Positions 18,727 to 27,266 of a stretch of DNA of 64,000 bases are shown piece by piece; positions within the stretch are counted from its first letter, which is position 1; the number at the start of each line of letters is the position of its first letter. Below the pieces are notes generated by a model. The model saw only the letters and a program-made list of their open reading frames with translations, was not told the DNA's origin and ran no database searches. The translations under genes were made by a program, and so were the position numbers. Source of the stretch: Bacteroidota bacterium. GTDB taxonomy: Bacteria; Bacteroidota; Bacteroidia; CAIKAF01. The stretch covers positions 5,834 through 69,833 of the forward strand of contig JAEZEQ010000042.1 of assembly GCA_023432985.1 (NCBI GenBank), written 5' to 3'.

Positions 18727-19731
18727 ATGATTACAACGGATATATGCATTATTGGAGCGGGACCTGTGGGGTTATTTACCGTCTTCGAATGTGGACTATT
18801 GAAAATGCGCTGCCATTTGGTTGATTATTTGCCGCAGGTGGGCGGACAGCTTACTGAAATCTATCCCAAGAAGCCCATTTATGACATACCCGGCTATCCT
18901 TCGGTATTGGCGGGCGAATTAATCGATAATTTAATGAAACAAATTGAACCTTTTAAACCCGGGTTTACATTGGGACAAAGGGTAGAACGTTTCGAAAAAC
19001 TGGAAGACGGTTCCTTTTTGGTATATACATCAAAAAATGAAATCATTGCATGTAAAGCCGTAGCCATAGCGGCGGGATTGGGCGTATTTGAACCTCGTAA
19101 ACCCAATACTAAAAATCTGGAAAATTTCGAAGGAAAAGGGGTAGAATATATGGTATTGAATCCGGATGATTTTAAAGGTAAAAAAGTGGTATTGGCGGGC
19201 GGCGGCGACAGTGCGCTGGATTGGGCCATACACCTTTCATCCATTGCCGAATCGCTTTGTCTCATTCACCGAAGCCGCGAATTCAGAGGCGCACCCGACA
19301 GTGTCGATAAAGTATTCCAACTCGAAAAAGAAGGCAAAATCCGACTTATGCTCGATGCACAAGTTAGCGCCCTATACGGCGAAGAGCATCTGAAAACCAT
19401 AGAAATCGAAAAGAAAGACAAAAGTTTTGAAATGATGGATACCGATTATTTTATTCCATTGTTCGGACTGAGTCCAAAACTAGGCCCTATAGCCGACTGG
19501 GGATTGCAAATCGACAAAAATGCAATCGAAGTAAACACTTTCGACTATTCCACAAATATACCGGGCATATACGCCATTGGTGATATCAATACTTATCCGG
19601 GAAAATTGAAATTGATTTTATGCGGATTTCATGAGGGAACGCTTATGGCACAATCCGCATTTAAATATATGTACCCCGACGAAAAATTGAGCTTTAAATA
19701 TACAACGGTTAACGGAGTAAATCCTTTCTAG
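18727..19731 (+). CDS. NAD(P)/FAD-dependent oxidoreductase, ferredoxin-NADP reductase (TrxR-like type)
   Basis: The FAD motif GAGPVGLF lies at residues 9-16, followed by VDYLPQVGGQLTEIYPKKPIYDIPG, shown here in parts (VGGQL, YDIPG). The NADPH-binding motif GGGDSALDWA lies near 157-166. FAD closure is GIYAIGDINTYPGK near 280. The layout is that of thioredoxin reductase, but the CxxC redox pair is absent. This identifies the TrxR-like ferredoxin/flavodoxin-NADP(+) reductase group (YumC type) rather than a true thioredoxin reductase. It would shuttle electrons between NADPH and ferredoxin or flavodoxin in the cytosol. At 334 aa it is normal length. Its upstream neighbour is the thioredoxin-fold gene. 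Confidence 0.9.
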   Translation: MITTDICIIGAGPVGLFTVFECGLLKMRCHLVDYLPQVGGQLTEIYPKKPIYDIPGYPSVLAGELIDNLMKQIEPFKPGFTLGQRVERFEKLEDGSFLVYTSKNEIIACKAVAIAAGLGVFEPRKPNTKNLENFEGKGVEYMVLNPDDFKGKKVVLAGGGDSALDWAIHLSSIAESLCLIHRSREFRGAPDSVDKVFQLEKEGKIRLMLDAQVSALYGEEHLKTIEIEKKDKSFEMMDTDYFIPLFGLSPKLGPIADWGLQIDKNAIEVNTFDYSTNIPGIYAIGDINTYPGKLKLILCGFHEGTLMAQSAFKYMYPDEKLSFKYTTVNGVNPF

Positions 19732-19755
19732 GTTTTCCTGCTTTCTCTACCCATC

Positions 19756-19763
19756 TATATTTG
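19756..19763 (+). promoter_or_regulatory. -7 box TATATTTG of the gmd-fcl operon
   Basis: Exact TAnnTTTG match 24 nt before the ATG of gmd. A TTG codon at 19761 that could extend the frame lies within this box and is not a start. Confidence 0.55.
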
Positions 19764-19787
19764 TATATTAGCACCCTAATCAAGATT

Positions 19788-20900
19788 ATGAAAAAAGCTT
19801 TAATAACGGGAATTACCGGACAGGATGGTGCTTATTTGGCCGAGCTGCTTTTATCTAAAGGCTATGAAGTACACGGTGTTAAGCGTCGTAGCTCCTTGTT
19901 TAATACCGATCGTATTGACCACTTATATCAAGACCCTCATGATAGCGAGGTGAAGTTTAAATTGCATTTTGGCGACTTGAGCGACAGTATGAATTTAACC
20001 AGATTGATTCAGGAAATTCAACCCGACGAAATTTACAATCTGGGCGCTATGAGTCATGTCCGCGTCAGCTTCGACACCCCCGAATATACGGCCAATGTAG
20101 ATGGCATAGGCACCTTGCGTATATTGGAAGCGGTGCGTTTACTCGGACTTAGTGAAAAAACCAAAATTTATCAGGCCTCTACATCCGAATTATATGGATT
20201 GGTGCAGGAAATTCCCCAGAGAGAAACTACGCCTTTTTATCCCCGTTCCCCTTATGCTTGTGCCAAATTATATGCATACTGGATTACCGTAAATTATAGA
20301 GAAGCCTATAATATGTTTGCCGTAAACGGCATTTTATTCAACCACGAATCACCCTTGAGAGGGGAAACCTTTGTAACCCGAAAAATAACCCGAGGGGTTG
20401 CCAAAATAGCGTTGGGACTTCAATCCTGTCTTTTTTTAGGAAACCTTAGTGCACAAAGAGATTGGGGACATGCCAAAGATTATGTAAAAGCCATGTACCT
20501 GATGCTTCAACAAGAAAAACCGGAAGATTTTGTGATCGCCAGCGGAATCACAACCTCGGTGCGCGATTTTGCCGCAATGGCTTTTGCCGAACTGGGCATA
20601 GAAATCGAATTCAGCGGCGAAGGAGCAGAAGAAATGGGAATAGTTAAAGCCTGTCACAACGATCAATATAAAGTACCCATTGGACAAACCGTTGTTAAGG
20701 TAGACCCACATTATTTCAGACCTACTGAGGTAGACCTGCTGATAGGCGACCCAACCAAAGCCAAAACCAAACTGAATTGGGAATTGGAATTTGATTTAGC
20801 TTCTCTGGTAAAAGACATGGTAAGCAGTGATGTGGAGCTGTTTAAACGCGATGCGTATTTATTGAAAGGAGGACATAAAATTTTCAATTATCATGAGTAA
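19788..20900 (+). CDS. gmd: GDP-mannose 4,6-dehydratase
   Basis: Extended short-chain dehydrogenase of 370 aa that converts GDP-mannose to GDP-4-keto-6-deoxymannose. It starts MKKALITGITGQDGAYLAE, with the glycine-rich NADP motif. It carries RRSSLFNTDRIDHLY, the catalytic STSELYG segment and YACAKLYAYW (the Tyr-x-x-x-Lys pair), followed by FNHESPLRGETFVTRKI and RDWGHAKDYV. All are diagnostic. The last 8 bp overlap fcl, so both products are made together to give GDP-L-fucose for surface glycans. The ATG at 19788 is preferred because the promoter box lies just upstream. Confidence 0.97.
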   Translation: MKKALITGITGQDGAYLAELLLSKGYEVHGVKRRSSLFNTDRIDHLYQDPHDSEVKFKLHFGDLSDSMNLTRLIQEIQPDEIYNLGAMSHVRVSFDTPEYTANVDGIGTLRILEAVRLLGLSEKTKIYQASTSELYGLVQEIPQRETTPFYPRSPYACAKLYAYWITVNYREAYNMFAVNGILFNHESPLRGETFVTRKITRGVAKIALGLQSCLFLGNLSAQRDWGHAKDYVKAMYLMLQQEKPEDFVIASGITTSVRDFAAMAFAELGIEIEFSGEGAEEMGIVKACHNDQYKVPIGQTVVKVDPHYFRPTEVDLLIGDPTKAKTKLNWELEFDLASLVKDMVSSDVELFKRDAYLLKGGHKIFNYHE

Positions 20901-21849
20901 TTTGGCCGATAAAAAGGCATCTATCTTCGTTGCCGGAGCAAATGGCATGGTGGGTTCTGCCATAGTTAGAGCTCTTAAAAATGAAGCATATGAGAATATA
21001 CTCTGCCCCTCTTCCAAAGAGCTGGACCTGACCAAACAGTCTGATGTACATGCCTGGTTCGAAAAGAATAAACCCGAATACGTATTTTTAGCCGCCGCTA
21101 AAGTGGGTGGCATAATGGCAAACAATACTTTTAGAGCCGATTTTCTATATACTAATCTGATGATTGAGGCAAATGTTATTCATGCAGCTCATTTGTATGG
21201 GGTAAAAAAACTCCTCTTCCTCGGTTCTTCCTGTATTTATCCCAAAATGGCTCCACAGCCACTTAAGGAGGAGTCGTTGCTGACGGGCGAACTGGAATAT
21301 ACCAACGAACCCTATGCCATTGCCAAAATTGCCGGAATAAAACTGGTGGAAAATTACCGAAAACAATACGGGCATGATTTTATTTCGGCTATGCCTACCA
21401 ATTTATACGGACCTAACGATAATTACGACTTACAAAATTCGCACGTACTTCCTGCACTTATTAGAAAGTTTCATGAAGCCAAAATTTCACAAAAAGAAGA
21501 GGTCATAATCTGGGGTAGCGGTTCGCCCAAAAGAGAATTTTTGCACGTAGACGATCTGGCTAAAGCTTGTCTCTTTTTAATGGAAAAATATGAAGGCGAT
21601 GAATGGGTAAATATTGGCATTGGCGAAGATATTTCCATTAAAGAATTGGGACATTTAATCCAAAAAATCGTCGGTTTTGAAGGGAAAATTGTTTTTGACA
21701 AGACCAAACCCGACGGTACACCCAGAAAACTCATGGATGTAAGTAAAATCAATTCCTACGGTTGGAAAGCCAAAATAAATCTTGAAGATGGGATTCGTTC
21801 TGTATACGAACTCTTCAAAAAAGAATATACAGAATCTGATTTTTCTTAA
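20893..21849 (+). CDS. fcl: GDP-L-fucose synthase
   Basis: The 318-aa GDP-4-keto-6-deoxymannose 3,5-epimerase-4-reductase completes GDP-L-fucose synthesis. Landmarks are VAGANGMVGSAIVRAL (NADP motif), the Ser in LGSSCIYPK and the Tyr-Lys pair in YAIAKIAG. Also present are PTNLYGPNDNYD and REFLHVDDLAKA. The start overlaps gmd by 8 bp. The stop overlaps the antisense stop of a 42-residue cysteine-rich gene by 4 bp. Gmd and Fcl work in the cytosol and feed capsule, O-antigen or glycoprotein fucosylation. Bacteroidota are known to fucosylate secreted proteins, but no fucosyltransferase is identified here. Confidence 0.97.
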   Translation: MSNLADKKASIFVAGANGMVGSAIVRALKNEAYENILCPSSKELDLTKQSDVHAWFEKNKPEYVFLAAAKVGGIMANNTFRADFLYTNLMIEANVIHAAHLYGVKKLLFLGSSCIYPKMAPQPLKEESLLTGELEYTNEPYAIAKIAGIKLVENYRKQYGHDFISAMPTNLYGPNDNYDLQNSHVLPALIRKFHEAKISQKEEVIIWGSGSPKREFLHVDDLAKACLFLMEKYEGDEWVNIGIGEDISIKELGHLIQKIVGFEGKIVFDKTKPDGTPRKLMDVSKINSYGWKAKINLEDGIRSVYELFKKEYTESDFS

Positions 21850-21974
21850 TCATTCGGGCATTTTTTGCACCGCTTCCCTTTCTTGTATTTTTTGCAACAA
21901 TCCTTTTTTTTCGGGTCATTGCAAGCACAAGGACAAAGCCATTCCTGTTCGCTTTTTATTTCTTGCATCTTCAT
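21846..21974 (-). CDS. 42-aa cysteine-rich mini-protein
   Basis: The frame reads MKMQEIKSEQEW, then LCPCACNDPKKKDCC, KKYKKGKRC and KKCPND. It holds seven cysteines (14, 16, 18, 26, 27, 36, 39) in 42 residues, with about a dozen lysines. No signal peptide is present, so it should stay cytosolic. The Cys spacing (C-x-C-x-C, CC, C-x-x-C) suggests metal binding, most simply zinc. It loosely recalls SEC-C zinc motifs and metallothioneins, but I cannot place it in a family. A perfect TAnnTTTG box ends 6 nt before the ATG, which supports a real, possibly leaderless gene. Its stop overlaps the convergent fcl stop. Confidence 0.65.
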   Translation of the reverse strand: MKMQEIKSEQEWLCPCACNDPKKKDCCKKYKKGKRCKKCPND

Positions 21975-21980
21975 CGATGT

Positions 21981-21988
21981 CAAAGATA
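21981..21988 (-). promoter_or_regulatory. -7 box TATCTTTG of the Cys-rich mini-gene
   Basis: Exact TAnnTTTG match on the minus strand, 6 nt before the ATG at 21974. No convincing -33 element is seen. Confidence 0.5.
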
Positions 21989-22042
21989 TAGCAAATTGTA
22001 TTTTCTTATTTAAAATGGAGAAATTTCACCCGATTAGGGGAG

Positions 22043-23740
22043 TTATTTTTGAATGAGCAATTTACTGCTGAAGCGGTTCTTTCCTTCGCGTAGGGTAATA
22101 ATATACACCCCGTCGTTTATATTATCCGGAAGTTGAAGCGGAATGGCATGCATAGATTTTGCCGGCAAGATGCTATCTTGTTGTATCAGGGTTTTGCCTT
22201 GCATATCGCTTAATCGGATTGTGTATTTTTTTTCTTGAAGTGAAAAGAAGTTGATCATTACCTTATCGCCTGCATTTGGATTTGGGAAAAGTGTAAGTTC
22301 CTGATTTTTGTAATACTCTTCTCCAACGGCATTTTTTAGAATCAAATCGGCATATCCTATATTGGGAATTCCATATCCATAATCGGCATTTGGATTAGTG
22401 TATCGATCGGCACTTTGAATAAGCGCATGGTAAATTTGCATATTTGTTGCATCGGGGTTGGCTTGCCAAAGGGTTGCTGCGGCACCCGCTAAAACCGGCC
22501 CACTAAAAGAGGTTCCATTGCTGGGTCCCACTCCCCCACCCGACAAGGCCACCAGGGTCGATTGACCCATCGCGCATATATCCGGTTTTACACGTCCGTC
22601 TACACGGGGACCGCGGGAACTGAACGAGGCAATCTGGCGATCGGCCTTCACCGCACCAATGGCCAAAACACTATCGCCATCTGCGGGCGCTCCTATATAT
22701 CTCCAGGTAGTATTACCCGAATTCCCCGCACTATTAATAACCAAAATGCCCTTAGATGCCGCTCTGTCCGCCGCTTTGGTTATCACAGTGCTATTCCCGT
22801 CCAAATCGGCATAGCTATGGTTATCGCCCGGAAAATCGAAGGTGGTATAACCGAGCGAACTATTAATTATATCTGCACCGGCACTATCGGCCCATACAGC
22901 AGCCGCTTCCCAATTATACTCCTCAACCACACTTTCCGTCGCCGCATCTTCGGTTCGCAATAAATAAAACTGCGCCTGAGGTGCCGTACCTATCAATTCC
23001 CCGGGTACATATCCGGCTATACAAGACAATACACTCATGCCGTGCGAATTATCTTCGTAAACTGAACTCTCATTCAGTACAAAATCCCATGTTCCCAATA
23101 TTTGACCATTTTCTCTAATACGCTCGAAAGCAGGCAATTCATCTACCTTGTAAAATCCGGCATCCAAAACAGCAATGCGTAAACCTTCGCCTAAAAAATT
23201 CTTGCGATGCATATAATCGACACCCAACATAGAAACCTGGGTAAAACTATTTCCATAATTCATTTCCTCTACATTCCCCCAACTTGCCTTTTTCACATTG
23301 GCATTTCCCATTTCTAAACCCGAACCGGCAGCCTTCTTCGTGTTTTGTTCGCTACGGGGGTGACTATACACTTGTTTCACATCACGCACAAAAGACAATT
23401 CGGTCAGTTTACTTACCAAAGACGTGTCGAAGCTGCCCACCACGATAAAATTACTCCAGTTTCCTTTATTAATATAATCGAATCCAAGATTCAGCACCGA
23501 TTTAATATAAGACGGAGACACAGGCAGGTCCGATTCATCGACGGCAATCTGTGCTTTAGCTCTGCGTTCGAGAGCCCGTTGCGATAAAAAAGCTTCCGGA
23601 TTATCTATACTATAGGGCGATTGCGCTTTATCCTTGAAATAAACGGCATATTTTTTATACAAAACTTGTTGATTTTGTGCGGAAACAAAGCTATTGCACA
23701 CAAAAAGGGTAAGCAAGAAAATAGAAACTTTATAAAACAT
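22043..23740 (-). CDS. S8 family subtilisin-like serine peptidase with T9SS sorting domain, 565 aa
   Basis: A Sec signal (about residues 1-21, ending VSAQ) is followed by an I9-like propeptide and the catalytic domain. The triad is Asp193 (RIAVLDAGF), His233 (NSHGMSVLS) and Ser411 (GTSFSGPV), with oxyanion Asn340 (NSAGNSGN). The last ~80 residues are a T9SS type A sorting domain (LTLFPNPNAGDK ... VYIITLREGKN ... LLIQK). It is a surface or secreted protease exported through SprA. A TATATTTG box lies 17 nt before the ATG. It stands alone, with no operon partner. Its roles (nutrition, processing of surface proteins) are not readable from sequence. Confidence 0.95.
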   Translation of the reverse strand: MFYKVSIFLLTLFVCNSFVSAQNQQVLYKKYAVYFKDKAQSPYSIDNPEAFLSQRALERRAKAQIAVDESDLPVSPSYIKSVLNLGFDYINKGNWSNFIVVGSFDTSLVSKLTELSFVRDVKQVYSHPRSEQNTKKAAGSGLEMGNANVKKASWGNVEEMNYGNSFTQVSMLGVDYMHRKNFLGEGLRIAVLDAGFYKVDELPAFERIRENGQILGTWDFVLNESSVYEDNSHGMSVLSCIAGYVPGELIGTAPQAQFYLLRTEDAATESVVEEYNWEAAAVWADSAGADIINSSLGYTTFDFPGDNHSYADLDGNSTVITKAADRAASKGILVINSAGNSGNTTWRYIGAPADGDSVLAIGAVKADRQIASFSSRGPRVDGRVKPDICAMGQSTLVALSGGGVGPSNGTSFSGPVLAGAAATLWQANPDATNMQIYHALIQSADRYTNPNADYGYGIPNIGYADLILKNAVGEEYYKNQELTLFPNPNAGDKVMINFFSLQEKKYTIRLSDMQGKTLIQQDSILPAKSMHAIPLQLPDNINDGVYIITLREGKNRFSSKLLIQK

Positions 23741-23757
23741 AAGAATAGAATATAAAT

Positions 23758-23765
23758 CAAATATA
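23758..23765 (-). promoter_or_regulatory. -7 box TATATTTG of the subtilase gene
   Basis: Exact TAnnTTTG match on the minus strand, 17 nt before the start at 23740. Confidence 0.5.
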
Positions 23766-23812
23766 AAACTAATTGGAATGCCGGAAAGATAATTACGGGG
23801 AAATTAACAGGC

Positions 23813-24541
23813 TTATTCTATTCCGTAGGAGTTCAATTGCATGCGGTATATCTGCCCTTTTTTAATTTTCTGCAATACAGGCAAATAAAGCGTATCGGTT
23901 CCCACTTTATCGTTATACACCGATTCAACATGAATCAATTCCCGGAGTACCAATCCCCTATTCTTTCCATAAAATTCGCGAAAAGAATACATATCGATCA
24001 GGGAAGTATAGGAGGCTTTACTTTGAACATTAAGCAGGGAGTCGTATTGTATTCCTGCAATCAGAGTATCAATAAATAAACGGGGATAACTGAATTGTTC
24101 TTCACCAAGGAAATTATATCGGTTTCGGTCCCAACTGACATTTTTTCGGAAGGGATATTGCAAAAGAACATAGGGAATATTTTCGACTACTTTCACCGCA
24201 TGTGTAGGTTCCAGATATGTCCAATAAGCCCTGGGCACACCCCATGCATCAGTGGAATTTTGGCGTCGATAACTTTCGAGACGCATAACTGTTTTTCCTT
24301 CAGAAGTAGTAAAATAGTCGTCCATTTTCTCTTTAATCTGAAATTGAACAGAAATCGTGTCCAGATTAAAATCGTCGTAGGCGGTGGAATCTACATCGTA
24401 AATAACAAAGCGACCTTTTTCAATAGGATAATATGCCGCATAATTTTCCCCTTCGATTACTTCGGGTTTAGCGCAAGAAAACCAAGTTAAAACAAGAAAT
24501 CCTATAGGCAAAAAACGAAATAAACTAGTACAAATCGACAT
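23813..24541 (-). CDS. Hypothetical lipoprotein, 242 aa (paralogue of the next gene)
   Basis: From the ATG at 24541 the protein starts MSICTSLFRFLPIGF and has a lipobox-like VLTWFSC, so it is probably lipid-anchored. The mature part begins AAYYPIEKGRFVIYDVDST, closely paralleling YAPVDLGRQYEYEVDSS in the neighbouring lipoprotein. Both then continue with long beta-strands and the same overall length, so they are tandem paralogues. I recognise no named family. A more upstream ATG (24574) is in frame, but it would overlap the preceding gene by 50 bp rather than 17 bp and would bury the signal. Outer-membrane attachment is inferred. Confidence 0.7.
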   Translation of the reverse strand: MSICTSLFRFLPIGFLVLTWFSCAKPEVIEGENYAAYYPIEKGRFVIYDVDSTAYDDFNLDTISVQFQIKEKMDDYFTTSEGKTVMRLESYRRQNSTDAWGVPRAYWTYLEPTHAVKVVENIPYVLLQYPFRKNVSWDRNRYNFLGEEQFSYPRLFIDTLIAGIQYDSLLNVQSKASYTSLIDMYSFREFYGKNRGLVLRELIHVESVYNDKVGTDTLYLPVLQKIKKGQIYRMQLNSYGIE

Positions 24542-25247
24542 GCGATTTAAGGGTTTTAACATATTTGTATCCACTTTCGATACGTTGTTCTATTGGTACA
24601 TTTGCCCAGTTGGGGACATCCGTTTTCCCTTTCAGGTATATATCTTCCTTATAGATAAGTCCCACATTATGGGCATAAATTTCCTTACTCGAAATGCTGT
24701 AAATGGAATCTGTATATTCGGCTTGAGCCAGGGTAAGACAATGCGGGAAGCTGCCGGCAGTAACACTATAACTATGTTCGATCATAGTAGCCGTCCAATA
24801 CTCGGGAGTCAGCAAATTTTTGGCATTTCTATTCAAGCTGTCTTCGGCTTTAAGCGGGGAAACAAGGAGAATAAATTTCTCATTATTTTGAGTGCGCTCC
24901 ACCGTATATTGCTTGGCAGTTTTATTGTAATATTTTTGGATATAGGCATAGCCGGAGAGTTGATATCCGCCTAAGTTTCCTCCATCCCTTTCCATTTTAA
25001 TCCGTGTTTGGAGTCCGCCCGTATTATCGGGGACATCCGTTTCGTAAGTTTCGCGGTATCGGAAGCTGACAACTCCGCTTGAGTCTGTGGTCCAAAAAGA
25101 ACTATCCACCTCATATTCATATTGCCTACCCAAGTCGACAGGAGCATACAATGTATGATCTTCTAAATCGGGTTCCGTTTCTTTCTTACAAGAAACAACA
25201 AAAAGAGATACAGAAAAAAGGGCCAAGAAAACATTTCTTAGGTTCAT
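24525..25247 (-). CDS. Hypothetical lipoprotein, 240 aa
   Basis: The signal MNLRNVFLALFSVSLFVV is followed by a lipobox ending SC (Cys20), with KKETEPD directly after the cysteine, typical of Bacteroidota lipoproteins. The mature domain is beta-rich and has no motif I can name. It shares its opening block (Y-x-P-[IV]-x-x-G-R, then a V/Y-rich strand and DS) with the downstream lipoprotein, and the two genes overlap by 17 bp. A TATATTTG -7 box ends 19 nt before the ATG, with CTTG 19 nt further upstream. They were probably produced by duplication and may work as a pair. Confidence 0.7.
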   Translation of the reverse strand: MNLRNVFLALFSVSLFVVSCKKETEPDLEDHTLYAPVDLGRQYEYEVDSSFWTTDSSGVVSFRYRETYETDVPDNTGGLQTRIKMERDGGNLGGYQLSGYAYIQKYYNKTAKQYTVERTQNNEKFILLVSPLKAEDSLNRNAKNLLTPEYWTATMIEHSYSVTAGSFPHCLTLAQAEYTDSIYSISSKEIYAHNVGLIYKEDIYLKGKTDVPNWANVPIEQRIESGYKYVKTLKSHVDLY

Positions 25248-25266
25248 GGTTCGATAGTTTATTAAT

Positions 25267-25274
25267 CAAATATA
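25267..25274 (-). promoter_or_regulatory. -7 box TATATTTG of the lipoprotein pair
   Basis: Exact TAnnTTTG match on the minus strand, 19 nt before the start at 25247; CTTG lies 19 nt upstream as a one-mismatch -33 element. Confidence 0.5.
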
Positions 25275-25300
25275 CAAAACAAGTTAAATTACACAAGAAA

Positions 25301-26392
25301 TCAACTCAAAATAAATCCGCCCGCTACCACATCATTGCCTTCGTAAAACACTGCGCTTTGTCCGGGCGTCACTGCGCTTACCTCTTCAAGGAATTTTGCA
25401 CGTATCATATTTCCTTCATGAAACAAAATGGCCGGTGCTCCTTTGTCCTTATATCTGATTTTACCGAGAACCTTCATTCCCTCTTCAATCTGTGCATATT
25501 TCCCAAAATTCAGATCGCGCACATAAATTTCCGTGGCTGTTAAATCTTCCTCATCGCCGAGTGTAACCGTATTGGCGTCGGGGTCAATTTTCACCACAAA
25601 TTTGGGTTTCCCCATTGCAATACCGAGGCCTTTTCTTTGCCCTATGGTATAGAAGGGATAGCCTTCATGTTTTCCGATAATATTTCCCTGCATGTCGAGG
25701 TAATTTCCACCGGCCACTCTTTCTTCGAGTCCTTCCACCTTACGTTTCAGAAATCCTCTATAATCGTTATCGGGGATAAAGCAAATCTCATAGCTTTCGG
25801 CTTTTTTCGACAGTGCTTCATATCCGTATGCGCGCGCCATATCTCTGATTTCCGTTTTTCTGAATTTACCCAATGGCAGAATGGTACGTGCCAGCGCTTC
25901 TTGGCTCAGACCCCAAAGCACATAACTTTGGTCTTTACTTTCATCGAGCCCTTTCGACACCACATAACGTCCATTTTCGAGGCGCACCTGTGCATAATGT
26001 CCGGTGGCAATATAGGCGCAATTCAACTGATCGGCGCGTTTCAGTAAAGCATCCCATTTAATATGCGTATTGCATAAAATACAGGGATTCGGAGTGCGTC
26101 CTGCTATATATTCATGCGTAAAATTGTCGATAATATAATCGCCGAATTCTTCTCTTATATCCAAAATAAAATGCGGAAAGCCCTTATCTACGGCCAGGGC
26201 CCGGGCGTCATTGATATCGTCGAGACTGCAACAACCCGTGGTTTTGCGTTCGCCTCCCGAGGAAGCATAATCCCATGTTTTCATGGTAATACCAATTACC
26301 TCATAACCTTGCTCGTGCAACATAAGTGCGGCCACGCTGCTGTCGATTCCGCCACTCATGGCCACCAATACTCTTTTATTCTCTGATTCCAT
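25301..26392 (-). CDS. mnmA: tRNA-specific 2-thiouridylase MnmA
   Basis: The 363-aa enzyme thiolates U34 in the tRNAs for Glu, Gln and Lys. The PP-loop motif AMSGGIDSSVAA lies at residues 11-22. The catalytic cysteines are in NPCILCN (104 or 107) and YEICFIPD (204). GHYAQVR and SKDQSYVLW are also characteristic. The substrate tRNA-Gln(UUG) is encoded in this window at 41.6 kb. The start overlaps the stop of the upstream MORN-type gene by 17 bp, so the two are coupled. Cytoplasmic. Confidence 0.97.
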   Translation of the reverse strand: MESENKRVLVAMSGGIDSSVAALMLHEQGYEVIGITMKTWDYASSGGERKTTGCCSLDDINDARALAVDKGFPHFILDIREEFGDYIIDNFTHEYIAGRTPNPCILCNTHIKWDALLKRADQLNCAYIATGHYAQVRLENGRYVVSKGLDESKDQSYVLWGLSQEALARTILPLGKFRKTEIRDMARAYGYEALSKKAESYEICFIPDNDYRGFLKRKVEGLEERVAGGNYLDMQGNIIGKHEGYPFYTIGQRKGLGIAMGKPKFVVKIDPDANTVTLGDEEDLTATEIYVRDLNFGKYAQIEEGMKVLGKIRYKDKGAPAILFHEGNMIRAKFLEEVSAVTPGQSAVFYEGNDVVAGGFILS

Positions 26393-27140
26393 CCGGAGTT
26401 TCCACTTTAATCGGCTTTAGAGGTGCAGTTTCAATAATGGCATCTTTGCCATTCGCTCCTCCATGCCTGTATACAACTTTATTTTTGGGCAAGCCTTTTT
26501 CATCATACTGCACCCATAAACCATGCCTTTTCCCATTTGCATCATGCGTACCTTGGACTTGTTTATTTCCATTCGGATGAAAATACAAAGCAGGCCCGAC
26601 ACAAATACCATTCTTATACATCACTTCGCTATGCAAAGATCCGCTAGGATAATATTGCTTAATTTTTTGATCTTTCGCACCGTTAACATAAGTCCCCTCT
26701 TCCATAATCTTATCCTGAAGATTTTGATAATAAATGCGGTATGGCCCGTTCAATACGCCATTAGTGTAATTTTCCACAGCGCGCAAACTTCCATCTTCGG
26801 CATACATTTTCCATTCTCCCGACTTGAGTTTATCCACATAAAGTCCTTCTCCCAATTTCACCCCACTACTATCAAAAAGTACGGCCCAACAGCTTTTTCC
26901 ATCCTCTTTATAATCCATTTCGGCGCGTAATTTTCCCGAAGGGAAATACATTTTGAATAAACCCTGAGGCAAATCGTCTTTATAGGTTCCTTCCGACTTA
27001 AGGACTTGATTGGGAAAATAACTTTTCCATACTCCTTGTTTTTTGCCCTTGACATCGGTCCGATTCATATCTTGAGCAATGGCTGAAGACAAAAGAAAGA
27101 GCAAGAAAAAAGTGCTTAAAAAACCGGTTTTATTCATCAT
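26376..27140 (-). CDS. Secreted MORN-repeat variant (YwqK-like) protein, ~254 aa
   Basis: From MMNKTGFLSTFF the protein has a Sec signal ending SAIAQ. Seven or more repeats of the MORN-variant type follow (G-x-W-K-x-Y-F/Y-x-N/P-G-x-L/V), for example KQGVWKSYFPNQ, PQGLFKMYFPSGKLRAEMDY and SGEWKMYAEDGSLRAVENY, given here in parts. The repeat is common in Bacteroidota proteins annotated as YwqK antitoxin-like, but no toxin gene is adjacent. Two start candidates, 27140 and 27137, fit a TACCTTTG -7 box just upstream. The upstream in-frame ATG at 27155 would lie on the expected transcription start. The gene overlaps mnmA by 17 bp. The function is unknown and may be an envelope scaffold. Confidence 0.75.
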   Translation of the reverse strand: MMNKTGFLSTFFLLFLLSSAIAQDMNRTDVKGKKQGVWKSYFPNQVLKSEGTYKDDLPQGLFKMYFPSGKLRAEMDYKEDGKSCWAVLFDSSGVKLGEGLYVDKLKSGEWKMYAEDGSLRAVENYTNGVLNGPYRIYYQNLQDKIMEEGTYVNGAKDQKIKQYYPSGSLHSEVMYKNGICVGPALYFHPNGNKQVQGTHDANGKRHGLWVQYDEKGLPKNKVVYRHGGANGKDAIIETAPLKPIKVETPDGIRE

Positions 27141-27266
27141 CTTTAAGTGGTTCATTACAAAGGTAACGCGTAGTTTCAAAGTATGTTTACTCATTAACGT
27201 AAAATAAAGAAATTTTATAAAATTAAAATAGCATAGGATAAAAAAACACTTTAAAAAATGGGAATA

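Noticed and set aside
26376..27140. Antitoxin role of the YwqK/MORN-like protein
   Set aside because: The protein has a signal peptide, no toxin gene is adjacent, and it overlaps mnmA; the name is only a database label for this repeat.
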